DNA of 64,000 nt from Pyrus communis (lineage: Eukaryota; Streptophyta; Magnoliopsida; Rosales; Rosaceae): positions 8,874,222-8,938,221 of the forward strand of contig NC_084818.1 in assembly GCF_963583255.1 (NCBI RefSeq), given 5' to 3'. Below are positions 1 through 10,763 of the stretch, piece by piece; within the stretch, counting starts at the first letter, position 1; each line of letters starts with the position of its first letter. A program made the position numbers and the translations under genes. The notes under the pieces were generated by a model, which saw nothing but the letters and a program-made list of their open reading frames with translations, was not told where the DNA came from and made no database searches.

Positions 1-99
1 TTTTTTAACAAATATGAAAAACTACAAATGTTTTCTCTATCCGTGGTAAGAGTGAATCCCTTTCGGTATCCTCACTTGATCTAACCTAAGAACTTGATC

Positions 100-431
100 A
101 AAATAAGACTTTGGACCGGAAGTTAAAAACTACAAATTTTGTAAAATAAAAATTATAGAAAAAAAATAGAATTTAAAAAAAAATATATTAAAAATAGAAG
201 TTATAGGAAAATTTTCATAAATAAAAAATAATAATAAAATTGTAAAAAAAAAAAAATCAAATCATTCATGTTGGTTAAAACTGACAGGATTTCCATTTTT
301 TTTTGCCAGCCCTCCAGCCTTTTCCGATTCCGTGGGACCCTCTCAGATTCCACACCCATCTGGCCTAGCCCTCGGTTGGAGATGGTTTTCTGCCCTTTGG
401 CCCTCTGGACCCTTCGGTTGGAGATGACCTT
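100..431. mobile_element. Partial Harbinger-like MITE
   Basis: The right end (about 410-428) reads CTTCGGTTGGAGATGACC followed by TTA. This matches the terminal repeat and TTA target duplication of the complete element at 14313-15117. The AT-rich interior at 120-250 resembles that element's interior in reverse complement. No left terminus was found, so the copy is truncated or rearranged. Short open frames here are not genes. Confidence 0.5.
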
Positions 432-539
432 ACAAGGCATCCTAATAGCATCGTCGGTTTCCCAACAACATCACCGATTTCCTAAACGATTTTGGGTTTG
501 GTGCTCCCCTGTCGAGTGCATAGACGGCCGCCAAGGCCG

Positions 540-690
540 CTTTTTAGAACATTGAAAAATAGTATCTCAAATTTACATTTTTTCCATTGAAGTAAAACTT
601 ACATTTACATTTTGAAAATGTAAAACAAGATATAGATGCAGCGTTACATTTTAAATAGAAGTGTTCGCATTGAAGATGCTCTTATAAATA
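540..690. mobile_element. MITE remnant (GAAGATGCTC family)
   Basis: About 150 bp matching copies at 12190-12415 and 26330-26600. It has the same 'ttacattttgaaaatgtaaaac' type interior and ends in TGAAGATGCTCTTAT. The left part is missing. Confidence 0.4.
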
Positions 691-699
691 TATGTAACT

Positions 700-1480
700 C
701 ATTCTTTATTCGGCGTAAGATTCATACTATTAATATTGATACAGTCTGAGAATAAATTCCACTTAAACATAACACGTAAGTGTTGAAATCTTCTAAATTG
801 TACACGTCTGCAAATTCAACATTTGTTATACCTTGGTCAACATTCTTGTCACTCCACATGGACATGCTCAGCAGACGTAGTGACGTAATGCTCTGCCTTC
901 ACAAACAAGGAACAATTGTGAGCAGGGCTTTCGAACTTTTATTAGAGTCCAGAATGTTCTTGAGTTCTCTCGATTTTGTTTTCCTCCGAAAAAATATTGG
1001 AGAAAATTAGTAAAGCTGAACCTATGGGAGGTGGCAAATAAGAATCATGAGATTCCCGTATGAGGATCTCTCTACGAGGATCCTAGAGATCTTCACATTC
1101 TATTCGTTTATTGTATATTGTGCAGTTATATTTCATTAGGTACTATTTATGTTTAATTTTAAATGAAAAAATTCAAAATAATTTCTGATCGCATAATAAA
1201 CAATGAACAGATGAAATGTGATGATTCGAATAAGATTTAAATCCAGATTCTCACTACACAACAAAATAAAATAAATAAATTAATTAACGCCCAAAGGACG
1301 TTGATGGGATCCACTATTTGTGACTAAGGTAAAACTTGTATCGGAAGCTCACGACTTGATTAAATTTGCACCTTTGAGTTTTTTGTAGTTGTTCTATCTG
1401 GGTCTTTAACCCCTTTTTTGACCAAATTGGTCCCTAACTTTAGGAAAATGTGGTAAAATGAGGACAAATCGAAGAGATTT
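700..1480 (+). repeat. Orphan distal upstream block of the NAC array
   Basis: Sequence at 780-1000 (with GACATGCTCAGCAGACGTAG) and at 1340-1480 (with GCACCTTTGAGTTTTTTGTA) recurs upstream of the NAC genes, for example at 4310-4640, 12480-12640, 17190-17310, 28715-28830, 41560-41700 and 59725-59990. Here no NAC gene follows: an LTR begins at about 1531. I infer a relic of a lost or displaced array unit. Confidence 0.55.
1060..1210. mobile_element. Short MITE (GAGGATCCTAGAGATC family)
   Basis: A GAGGATCCTAGAGATCTTCA segment and a following stretch ending TTTAATTTTAAATG resemble segments at 4080-4270 and 59350-59530. It is noncoding. Ends are only approximate. Confidence 0.35.
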
Positions 1481-1530
1481 TTCAATATGCCGGAAACACG
1501 GTAGGTACATCATATCATAATACAATTAGT

Positions 1531-2072
1531 TGAAAATGACAAAATTACCCTTGAGGAACACCGGAACTTCTACGTGCGAGCAGTGGACAATCATCTCTCA
1601 ATCAAGTTAAAAGTGCCCAAAATAGGTATTTATTTAAAACCTATTTCATCCATCCTCATCAAATCTTCTCCACAAGGTAACCCCTAAATTATTCTTTTCT
1701 AATTTTATTAATTAGCTCATTAATTGATTTGTTACCTAATGAATTTATTAATTAGCTAACAAATCATGAATCTCACCCAAAAAACCATCCAAGTGGCCGG
1801 TCCTCTACCTCCAAAAGGGGCCGGCCACACCCTATATAAACCATCTCATTTTCTTCAAAACTAAATTCCAATTCTCTTGCAAAATTCTCTAAATTCTCCA
1901 AACATTTTTTTTTTCTCAAAATTCTAATTTTGGCATCGGAGGTTCTTCGGCCAAAGCCCCCCCAACCCTATTCATCGTGAGCGCGTGAGGCTCTTGGCCT
2001 TGATCTAAGGTGTTATTTGTTTTGTAGGTGCAATTTTGTTGAGGAAGAAGAAGATGGAAATTTAAATCCACA
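1531..2072 (+). mobile_element. Solo LTR related to the LTR pair at 34728/38642
   Basis: Over about 540 bp this is a diverged reverse-complement match to the two LTRs flanking 34728-39187. Shared landmarks include the AAAAGTGCCCAAAATAGGTA stretch, GGCATCGGAGGTTCTTC and the end ATTTAAATCCACA. It has the same class of TG...CA ends. I could not identify a clean 5-bp target duplication. With no internal region or partner LTR nearby, a solo LTR is the simplest reading. Confidence 0.65.
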
Positions 2073-2325
2073 ACAACATTTTGTTGCAAGGCTTATTAGG
2101 AACTTTTATAATCCCTTCAAACGTTTCAAGGAACGAAAAGAGGGAAGTTTTTCCCATAACAAAAGAGAAGCATATTCTCCGTAGTTTTGCAATTAGAGTT
2201 GAGTGATTCCTCCTACGTTGATGACTGACATTCACGATTAGCAACGTTAAGTTATTTTGATGCCCTTGGTCAAGTGATCAGGCTATCGTTTGATCTCATC
2301 ATTTTTGCCTATTTGTTAAGTGTTG
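2073..2325. repeat. LTR-like interspersed repeat
   Basis: Matches 33405-33640 with about 85% identity by eye. Shared blocks include TTGTTGCAAGGCTTATTAGG and AGAGAAGCATATTCTC. It directly abuts the preceding solo LTR. The look is that of a retrotransposon LTR, but neither terminus is clear. Confidence 0.4.
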
Positions 2326-3009
2326 GGCTCAAAAATGGAAGAGGCATCGAGCGTAAAAAATAATTTTAATTAACCCAGTTATAAAATACAAATATAATGG
2401 GTGTGGAGGAGACAACTCCGACGGCATATAAAATATGATGGACACAAATCAACTCAAAGCACAAAGGTCCATGAACTCGCCATTTTTTTTTTTTTTTCAA
2501 ACGATGAACTCGCCATCTCAAATTATTGGACTTGTACCACTACAAATTTTCGTTAAATATCCAATTAATTAAAAAGGTACAAAATCGCTCTAAAATTAAA
2601 ACGGCACAAAGTCAAACTCAAATGGCAAAAAGCCTCACCAAAATCCACTTTGATTGGTTTGATCCCACAAAAGATACATAGGTAGTCTAGTATTAGATTC
2701 TAGACACAACCACAACCAAATTTACCCTAAACACTTCAAGCATCATATCTAAATGGCCATCCAAATTTCATTGAACTACGAGTCGACTTGATTCTCCTAA
2801 AAAAGGATACGTAGGCAAGCTAGAAAATCAAACATGACATTTCTTCGTAATTTTAATCAAAGAGTGTTTTCTCTTGTGGCACATTACAAAAGATTGTAAT
2901 TAAAACATTACTTAATCATGAATGGGTCCAAACTTAAATAATAAAACCTTCTTTTTTTTCGAGTAACGGTGAAATTGTGTTAGAAGAAATTTGTTCCTAA
3001 ATTACAAGT
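2326..3009. other. AT-rich intergenic, nothing recognised
   Basis: No sustained open frame, terminal repeat or similarity to the NAC array was seen. There is a T-run near 2484-2500. Confidence 0.5.
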
Positions 3010-3790
3010 TTCTATCAACACTCTCTCTAGACATGTAAATTTCGGTAAAAATAAATGTTCACCAATACATTAAATTTTAGTATGTGAGGACTCACGTGGC
3101 ATGCGAGGATGGACGATATTTGATGGAAATTGATATTTGATTTTAATTTAAATTAACAAATTAATTAATGAATTAATTTAAATAAAATCAAAATGCTAAA
3201 TTGAGAAGATTGATTTGTTTGATTTTTTAATTTAATTTTTATTTGATTAAATCAAATATTAATTGAAGGAGTAAAATCACAAATCACAAACAAAGACACA
3301 AATGAGGCCCCAGTTAATTCGTAGGTAAAACTTGGAAAGTCTATAAATAGGAGGCTTCAGGACAAAGAAAGGGTCTAGAAATCATTTTCACGCCCGGACA
3401 TTAAAGCTTTGAAACTCTGAATCTCTCAAGCAATTACCAAATTCCCAAATACTCAAAAGAATTTAGAAAGCCATCTACGTTCTTCATCAAAACCTGTGAA
3501 GAATCATCAAGCACCACACGTGCCGATTCTTCCCTTGCCACAAGCCAAATCCTTGAGGCAATAGTTCATCTAAGATCAAGTCATTGCGACCATTGAATCA
3601 ACAACCCCTACATACACATTTTACATGTTTAGAGATCGAATCAGAGGATTCAATTAAAGAGATTGTAACCCTACAAATTCATTAATACAAATATTATTTG
3701 GACATGTGTTCTTATTTCATTTGTCACAGGATTTTGTGTGTACAATCTCAAACTAATTATTCTTCAGCATTTTCCTGGTACAACGTTCAA
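3010..3790 (+). mobile_element. Degenerate LTR relic
   Basis: The segment has a TATA-like CTATAAATAGGAGG at about 3340 and the order 'cttcatcaaaacc...gaagaatcatcaagca...acacgtgcc...agatcaagt'. This order recurs at 41765-42770 and 60070-60980. It looks like the promoter/R region of an LTR retrotransposon. No target duplication or coding remains were seen. Confidence 0.45.
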
Positions 3791-4309
3791 CACATTTATG
3801 ATCCTTGAATTTGATCCAACAATTTTCGAACCCTCAATTTATGCCAATAAATCAATTCAAAAATTAAATATACGTGGTTACTAAATTGACGTGCTACTCA
3901 AGAAAAATGAATGGTCATCATCAGGGAAAGAAAAAAATGGTGCAAGCTTGAATGTTGGCTTTTCAATCTCCAATTACAAGGTGAGATTCCTCATAAGAAA
4001 AGAAACAAAAATTACAAATTACAAAGTGAAAAAGACTTGATCCACACTCAAAGCTATTACCGCAACGTCTATAAATTTCACAGATGAGGATTATCTTTGG
4101 ATTTTTTTTATGAAGAATTCGGGAATCATTTTTTTATGTTTGTTAATCGTATATCGTGCGGTTAATTTTCATCAGATACTATTTCTGTTTGATTTTAAAA
4201 AAAAATTTCAAAATAAAATTTTATTGTAGAATAACAGATAAACAAACACAATAAAGTAATTCTCAAAATTCTTACAAAGAAAAATCCGATAATCCTATTC
4301 CAAATTGGA
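3791..4309. other. Intergenic, with one short MITE relic
   Basis: Positions 4080-4270 resemble the short MITE at 1060-1210. The rest is featureless AT-rich DNA. Confidence 0.35.
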
Positions 4310-5440
4310 CATCTATAATACCTTAATCAACATTATTGTGACTCCACATGGACATGCACGGTCGACGTAGTGACATCATGCTCTGCCTTTGAGCAAGGCT
4401 TTCCAAACTTCCATGTATCAAATTCCAGAATGTTCTTGAGTTCTCTCGATTTTATCATTCCCACTACATGCCAGAATAAAATTAACTAAAAATTAACGCG
4501 TTAAAGCTAGAACTTGTAATCGAAGCTCGAGACTTAATTATAAATTTGCACCTTGAGTTTTGGTAGTTGTTACATTTAGGTCTTTAAACCTTTTTTTTTT
4601 TTGTTTTTGGGACCAAATGTGTCACGTAACTTTTAAAAATGTGGAAAAATGATGACAATTCATAGAATCTCTAACTAATTGTATTATGACATCTAATGTC
4701 TTAAACTTTGTTCTCAAGACTCTGAAAAAATTTCTCGACAATTCATTATAACTTTATAATGGTTTAGGTTCTCAATGGTTTTCTTTGGTTCTTATTCATG
4801 TGGTGCTGCCCATATAGGAGATTTATTGTTTTTTATGTCTGTGTAAATTATCTCCAGTTTAAATTATTAGTTCTTAAAAAATTTATACATTTGGCTTGTA
4901 ATTGTATAATTTGTTGGTTGATTAATTAAATCTTTCTACCGATTCTTGGTTGTGTGCAATTCAATTTAGACGGTTTCCGATTGTAATGAAAATCAAGTGG
5001 TAGATTTTCTTGTTTAGATAGGAACCTTATTCTTCAGCCCACTACACTAGCATAGAAACTCTCATATCCTTGTTAGTGCTGTAGCTTAGAATAGTAATAT
5101 AACTTACAATTAAATTCGTGTAAAATTAACCGTAGCCAAAGTAGCTAGGGGAGTATACTCTTTTCTCATCACCCAAGTTAAAATTTATCACACGGTAATT
5201 TGAATTAGATAAAAATATTATTGTGAAAAGAAATAGTTGGAAGACCAAAATGAAAGAAACCCCAAAAGTGTAGGGCGCAAAAGATGAACTTACTCCTCAA
5301 GCTCAAAGACTTGGAAAATATACTGGTCAATACAAAAATCCAGTGCTTTGGGTCTTTGATGAGTGTATAAATACAACTTCACTGAAATGCTGCTTCCCCA
5401 CACAATCCAAAACACTGATCAAGAATCACAGTTCAAAAGT

Positions 5441-5473
<33 letters not shown>

Positions 5474-5476
5474 GTG
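4310..5476 (+). promoter_or_regulatory. Upstream region and promoter of NAC gene A
   Basis: Three blocks recur in the same order at the other NAC loci: a distal one at 4310-4450; a middle one at 4500-4640 with TTTAGGTCTTTAAACC; and a proximal one at 5237-5365 with GACCAAAATGAAAGAAACCC. A TATA box, TATAAATA, lies at 5366-5373, about 104 bp before the chosen ATG. The leader holds a (TG)n(GA)n microsatellite at 5441-5474. Which blocks control transcription is unknown. Confidence 0.7.
5366..5373 (+). promoter_or_regulatory. TATA box of NAC gene A
   Basis: TATAAATA follows the conserved proximal block. It aligns with TATAAAAT at 17947 (gene B) and TATATAAATA at 56293 (gene E). Confidence 0.7.
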
Positions 5477-7799
5477 ATGAGCAGTGGCAGTAGCAGCAGC
5501 AACATGACAACTGAAGAAGGAGATGCAGTTCATGTGAATGTGAACCTACTACCTGGGTTCAGATTCTGCCCCACTGATAAGTTGCTGGTTTGCTACTACT
5601 TGAAGAACAAGATACAGGGCACCGACTCCCATTTCCGCTCCGTCATCCCTGAGATCGATGTCTGCAAGTACGAACCCTGGGATATTCCTGGTAAACCCTT
5701 TAATCTTTTTCACTTTTTCTTCACTAGCCATTCCTTATTTCTGGTGGATTCTGATGTTGTTTATTTAAATTTATTATATTGTTTCGATTTTTCGGTTTTT
5801 TTTTTTTTTCATTTCAGAATTGAATTTGGTTGGTTTCGATTTTCATTTTTTTGTAGTAATTCTAGTGCTCTGTTTCTATCTATTGACGATCTTGTTGTAT
5901 GCATAAATTCATGAGGTGTGTTGGTTTCAATTTTAATATATTGTTTTGTGTTTTATCAAAAAAAAAATAATTAAATTTGATTTGTGTTGATCTCGATTTA
6001 ATTTCCCTTTAAAGAGCCAACCCATATCTCTTTCCTATTGTATAATATTGTTGCACACAAAAATTTATGATCGTGTCAGTCTTTGTGTTTTTTTTGTTCT
6101 TCAAGAGTTGGATGGATTGGTTTCAAATTTTGAACATTATGTTTTGTTGTTGGATTTTAGCATTCTTCCCAGAAGTTCATGAGAAGGAATGGTTCTTCTT
6201 CAGCCGGCCCAAATACAAGGACATCAACAAGACTCGCCGCGACCGGACCACGCATCAAGGCTTTTACAAGAGCACAGGAGGCGAGCGGGAGATCCGCGCT
6301 GAAGAATCCCAATCTGTGATTGGGAAGAAGAGGTTTCTGACATTCCACGAAGGTCGTGCACGTGGGCCGAAAGCAAAGAAGACCGATTGGGTAATCCATG
6401 AGTTTACTGAAATTGAGGTGGGTTCCTTTGTCCTCTGCCTCCTGAAGAACAGGTCGCCTAGTTATAAGAAGCCGAAGGGTGATCCAATCTACGGCAAATT
6501 AGCTGATTCAGGTGCTAACTCGGAAGACAATCAAGCTGCTGGAAGTGATGTAATTTCAGAGCCAGTGGAACATCTGGGATACAAAGAGCGAGGAGATGTA
6601 AATAGCTCTGAGTCTCCAGATGGTTCTTGTCTTATAGACTGTAATAACATTTTGAGCTTTGATGATGATGATGATGAAACTGGTGACAGGAAATTCCCGG
6701 ATTTGGATGATCCAGCTGTATCCGCTAGGTTTCTAGAGGTAAGATAATCATATACTCTACATTTTTTTTGTATGGAATCGCAAACCCTGCTAAAATTTAA
6801 CACCTGCTTGTTTGTGATTCTTAATCCACCAGTTGTGTGCTGAGATGGAAGAAATTCTGAATTCACCCCCTCAAATACCGCACCAGAAGCCACAAGATTA
6901 CCCTTCCTCTACATTCCTATCATCTGGAAACATACAGCCGGGAGCTGTTCTGCAAGCCAATGGCACTAGTGATGATTGTAATACAATACAATCACCATTT
7001 GGAGATAATAATTATTCTTATACGGATAAGAATGATATTTCAACCTGTGATGAAGGTGAACCTCATAGTTTCACCGTGTTTGATTTCAAAAATAAAGTTG
7101 CAGATGATATTATGTCTGAAGAGGTGAGAATAAACATGCTTATTTGAATATTTGGAATATTAACTTTATTAATACAAAAGTTCATTAAAACTTAACCTTC
7201 TTATTTGTGATTTTTAATCCAGTTATGTGTTCAGCCACAAAAGGACATGGATCTACTACAGTTATATGTCACACAGCAGTCACCAACATACACAAAACTA
7301 GAAGATTTTATGGATGCCAATATTTTTTATGATGAATGCATAGAGTGGCAGCCTCAAATTGGAGATGAATATTCACATGTTAATTGCAAGAATAATATTT
7401 CAACCAATCATAAAAATGAGCCGGTTAGCTGCAATGCATTTGGTTTGGAAAATCAATATACAGATAACATGATTCTGGAGGTGAGAATAATCATGCTTGA
7501 ACATTTTTTTTTGACATCTACTTCTTAATATTGAGCACAATATGTATATTAAAAACTCAACACTTGCTTGTTTGTGATTCTTAATCTTGCAGCCATGTGT
7601 TCAACCAGAAAAATATCTAGGAAGCGTTCTCCATGCCGATATTTGTGACAACGGCTACAACAATTGGCAACCTACATGTTGGGATAAAGATTCTTGTCTT
7701 ACAGATAAGAAGAATATTTCAACCAATGATAAGGATAAACAATATAGGAGCATTGCTTCTAATTTTGATAATCAAGCTACGAATAAAAGGAAGAGGTAG
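5477..7799 (+). CDS. NAC-domain transcription factor, gene A (5 exons)
   Basis: Exons are 5477-5690, 6161-6738, 6833-7123, 7223-7480 and 7593-7799, predicting 515 residues. All junctions are GT-AG; intron 1 is phase 1 and the rest phase 0. Residues 25-168 form a NAC DNA-binding/dimerisation domain: LPGFRFCPTDKLL (subdomain A), IPEIDVCKYEPWDIP (B), EKEWFFFSRPKYKD (C), KTDWVIHE (D) and FVLCLLKN (E). The canonical GYWKATG is GFYKSTG. Compared with B, C and E, nine residues between subdomains D and E are missing in frame. The tail has an acidic FDDDDDETGD run, then exons 3-5, each ending in a similar NIST/NEP-type module, and a basic NKRKR end. A nuclear regulator is expected for the family; activity after the deletion is uncertain. 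I chose this ATG because it follows the GA-rich leader and matches the starts of B, C and E. Confidence 0.88.
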
Positions 7800-8380
7800 C
7801 TAGCAGCAATTGAAAACATTCTTTCAATTTCCCAAAAATATCTGCCTGATGCCGTTCATCAAGTCCTCCACGTAATAACATTTCAACTAAGCCGTAGTTC
7901 TCGTCTTAATGGCAATGCTTCTATTTGTCCTGCAGTTGTTGTTGCATGGTTGCTGGAGTCTCTATCAGTCTACATATTATCGATACTTAAGATGTGATTT
8001 TGTGTATAATTGGAATGATTATCAAAATATATGGTTGTAGTTTAAGATCTTAAACCTTTCTATATATAAGTATATCCTTGTGTATTGTTTATCAGAACCT
8101 CTTAATATTGAATGGAATTTTTCCTATTCTTTTCTCTTTCTATATGCATATATGAGTTCTGTACCAACATTGTTAATTGTTTACATGTTATCTATGTTAC
8201 ACCCAACTAGGGAGAAAAAGAAAGGATATTCGACTGCAATTAGGCGTCCATTGTTTCGGCATTCCATATGCAGCTGCAAAATCAAACAAACCATCGTTCC
8301 CTTTAAATGATGTCTTCGTAATTTTAATCAAAAGGTGTTTTTTTTTTTAATCAAGAGATTGTAAGTAAGGGATTACTTAA
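7800..8380 (+). other. 3' UTR and flank of gene A
   Basis: Near-identical to 20414-20936 after gene B, including GTTGCATGGTTGCTGGAGTC. That stretch also resembles the ACATGGCTGCTGGAGTCC part of the C-terminal relic exons after genes C and D. Here it lies outside the coding frame. No separate gene is seen. Confidence 0.55.
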
Positions 8381-8545
8381 CCACTTAGTATTACGATTTA
8401 GTAGTATTCCTCTTTACTTCTAAGTAAGATATCTTAAGTTTGATCTTCACCAAAAACAAATTTGAATCACATTATTATGGCTAGCCCATTATGAGACTTA
8501 GCTCACTCCCCTACCTCTTAGTATAGATAATATCGTTTGTTCAAC

Positions 8546-8576
<31 letters not shown>

Positions 8577-8586
8577 TATATTAAGA
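8381..8586 (+). mobile_element. tRNA-derived SINE
   Basis: An A-box-like TAGTAGTATTCC and a degenerate B-box region lie near the 5' end. A poly(A) run follows at about 8545-8560, with (TA)n behind it. The 10-bp target duplication GATTACTTAA lies at 8371-8380 and 8587-8596. Orientation is +. A 5'-truncated paralogous copy is at 20940-21095. Confidence 0.75.
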
Positions 8587-8599
8587 GATTACTTAATCT

Positions 8600-9046
8600 T
8601 GATCGTAAATTTGCTCCTTGTGTTTTAGTAGTTCTATTTGGGTCTTTAAACCCGTTTTTTTAACCAAATTGGTCCCCTAAGTTTGAAACATGTGGTAAAA
8701 TGAGGACAATTCATTACAACCTAATAAATGGTTTAGGTTCTCAATGGTTTCCATTGGTTCTTATTCGGCCGTTTAGGAAATTTACTATTTTTTATGTTTG
8801 TGTAAATTATCTTGAGAGCAAATTATTGGTCCTTAGAAAATTACACGTTTGGTATCTCTATAATTGTGTAATTTGTCAGTTGGTAAATAAAATCTCGTTA
8901 TCGTTTCTTGTCAAAAATAATAAAAGGTGCGTGCAATTCAATTCAAACGGTTTTTTGTTGTAAAGAAAACAACTGGTAGATTGTCCTGTTTAGATAGGAC
9001 CTTATTCTTCAACCCATTACGCCAAGCGTATAAGCTCTCCTATACT
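8600..9046 (+). repeat. Second NAC upstream (middle) block of unit A
   Basis: Repeats the middle upstream block with TTTGGGTCTTTAAACCC and TGGTTTAGGTTCTCAATGG. It leads not to a NAC gene but to the orphan promoter at 10618-10763. The equivalent in the next unit is 21100-21574. An 87-codon open frame inside it is coincidental. Confidence 0.55.
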
Positions 9047-9295
9047 CAAGGCTCTAAAAGACGCTAGGTGCTAGTCGGGTGGCGGATTGGGGCCTAAGCA
9101 GGCGCCTAGGCAGACTAGATGGATTTAAGTAAATTTATTATATTTCGTGTAAATAAGTGTCTGCTTATACTTTAAATATATATAATTTCATTATAAACTA
9201 TAAAATAGAATGACATATGTATTATAAAGTATTAGAACATAATGAAAATATGGGGAACAAGGATATAATGTGTGTTCATTTAAGTATGCAACAAG

Positions 9296-10037
9296 TGTAA
9301 CATCCCACATCGCCCAAGGGAGTGGATCCTATAAGCCTTACATGTATATTCACATCTCTACTTAGCACGAGGCCTTTTGGGAGCTCACTGGCTTCAGGTT
9401 CCATCGGAATTCTGAAGTTAAGCGAGTTGGGGGCGAGAGCATTCCCATGATGGGTGACCCACTGAGAAGTTCTCTTGTGAGTTCCCAAAAACAAAACCGT
9501 GAAGGTGTGGTAGGGGTTTAAAGCGGACAATATCGTGCTACGATGGAGTCGGGCCCGAGATGTGGTTGGTGACTGGGCCGGGATGTGACAATTTGGTATA
9601 AGAGCCAATCCCTGGCCGGGAATGTGCTGACGAGGACGTCGGGCCCCTAAGGGGGATGGATTGTAACATCCCATATCGCCCAGGAGAGTGGATCTTGTAA
9701 GCCTTATATGGATTGTAACATCCTATATCGCCCAGGGGAGTGGATCTTGCAAGCCTTATATGGATTGTAACATCCCTATAAGCCTTATATGTATATTCAC
9801 ATCTCTACCTAGCACGAGGCCTTTTGGGAGCTCATTGGCTTCGGGTTCCATCGGAACTCCGAAGTTAAGCGAGTTGGGGGCAAGAGCATTCCCATGATAG
9901 GTGACCCACTGGGAAGTTCTCGTGTGAGTTCCCATAAACATAATCGTGAGGGCGTGGTTGGGGCCCAAAGTGGACAATATCTTGTTACGGTGGAGTCGGG
10001 CCTGAGATGTGGTGGGGGCCTGGGCCAAGAAATGACA
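9296..10037 (+). mobile_element. Cassandra TRIM retrotransposon
   Basis: LTR 1 is 9296-9590 and LTR 2 is 9662-10037. Between them are a primer-binding site like TGGTATAAGAGCC (initiator-Met tRNA type) and the purine-rich AAGGGGGATGGA. The target duplication ACAAG is at 9291-9295 and 10038-10042. The paralogous site near 21850 is empty (GCAACAAGTTTC). Each LTR carries a 5S-rRNA-like segment. LTR 2 has its first ~51 bp amplified: TGTAACATCC recurs at 9662, about 9715 and about 9767. The element is non-autonomous and has no coding capacity. Confidence 0.92.
9363..9485 (+). other. 5S-rRNA-like segment in a Cassandra LTR
   Basis: TCTGAAGTTAAGCGAGTTGG and GATGGGTGACCCACTGAGAA correspond to the A-box and C-box regions of plant 5S rRNA. 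A second copy is at about 9809-9934. Conservation of 5S promoter motifs is a hallmark of Cassandra; this is not a genuine 5S rRNA gene. Confidence 0.85.
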
Positions 10038-10283
10038 ACAAGTCTCTTACAATTTATTGAAAAAAATAAAATGCAAAAAAAAGTTATATATTTTCTGTTT
10101 AAATGAGTGGCGACCTAGGCGGGTTTGGGCAAGTTAGGCGGGTGCCTAGGCAGTTTAGGCGGACGCCTTAACAGGTTTAGGCACCCTTTCTTAATTTTCA
10201 AACTCTTAGGTGGCGCTAGGCAGAGATTTTTAGAACAGTGCCTATAACTAGTGTTGTTGCGTACAGTAGTAATATGACTTGTA

Positions 10284-10450
10284 ATTTTTTTAACATACGA
10301 TATTATCTACACTAATGGGGAGGGGGTGAGTTTAGCCTCACAATGAGTCAGCAATAATGTGGTTCAAATTCACCTTTGACAAGAATCGAACCTAAGACCT
10401 CTCACTTAAAAAGTAACGAGGAATACCAATAGACTGTAGCACTAAGTGAC
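10284..10450 (-). mobile_element. tRNA-derived SINE (minus strand)
   Basis: The reverse complement shows an A-box-like TATTGGTATTCC and a good B box, GGTTCGATTC. The 3' end is a short A-run. TATGACTTGTA flanks both sides (10273-10283 and 10451-10461). The same insertion is present in the next unit (about 22074-22242), so it predates that duplication. Confidence 0.8.
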
Positions 10451-10617
10451 TATGACTTGTATTAAAATTATGTAAAATTAATCGTATCCAAGTTAGTTAA
10501 AACAGTATACTCTCCTCTCGTCACCCAAGTTAAAATTTATCACATTGTAATTTTAACTGTAATTTAAATTATATTACAATATTATTCGTACAAAAAAAAA
10601 AATCGACAAGAAATAGT

Positions 10618-10763
10618 TGGAAGACCAAAATGAAAGAAACCCCATTAGTGTAGGGAGCAAAAGGTGAACTTACACCATAAGCTCGAAGACATGGAAAAAC
10701 ACTAGTCAACTTTCGAAAGTCCATTGCTTTGAGGGATAAGTGGGGTCTTTAATGGGTGTATGC
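10618..10763 (+). promoter_or_regulatory. Orphan NAC proximal promoter block (unit A)
   Basis: Carries the proximal block found just before the NAC genes (GACCAAAATGAAAGAAACCC, then GATAAGTGGGGTCTTTAATG). Where TATA box, leader and exon 1 should follow, it joins GAGAATGTTGTATCGAAAG. That sequence is 3' flank of a NAC gene: it recurs at about 47496 after gene D. The simplest reading is a deletion of the whole gene body. A matching scar is at 23741-23880. Confidence 0.7.

Larger units (their letters stand above)
9047..10242. mobile_element. hAT-like MITE, split by Cassandra
   Basis: The left end GGCTCTAAAAGACGCTAG and the right end (reverse complement GGCACTGTTCTAAAAATC) form imperfect inverted repeats, with repeated TAGGCG motifs inside. 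The flanks CCTATACT and CCTATAACT suggest an 8-bp target duplication. The same element without Cassandra is at 21575-22032, and an apparently related one is near 58590-58990. Confidence 0.6.

Noticed and set aside
9363..9485. Genuine 5S rRNA gene
   Set aside because: Only internal-promoter-like parts match. It sits inside an LTR with target duplication and occurs in both LTRs, as expected for Cassandra.
9276..10028. Minus-strand frames of 132 and 90 codons resembling each other
   Set aside because: Both lie in Cassandra LTRs, so their similarity is LTR identity and not a gene family.
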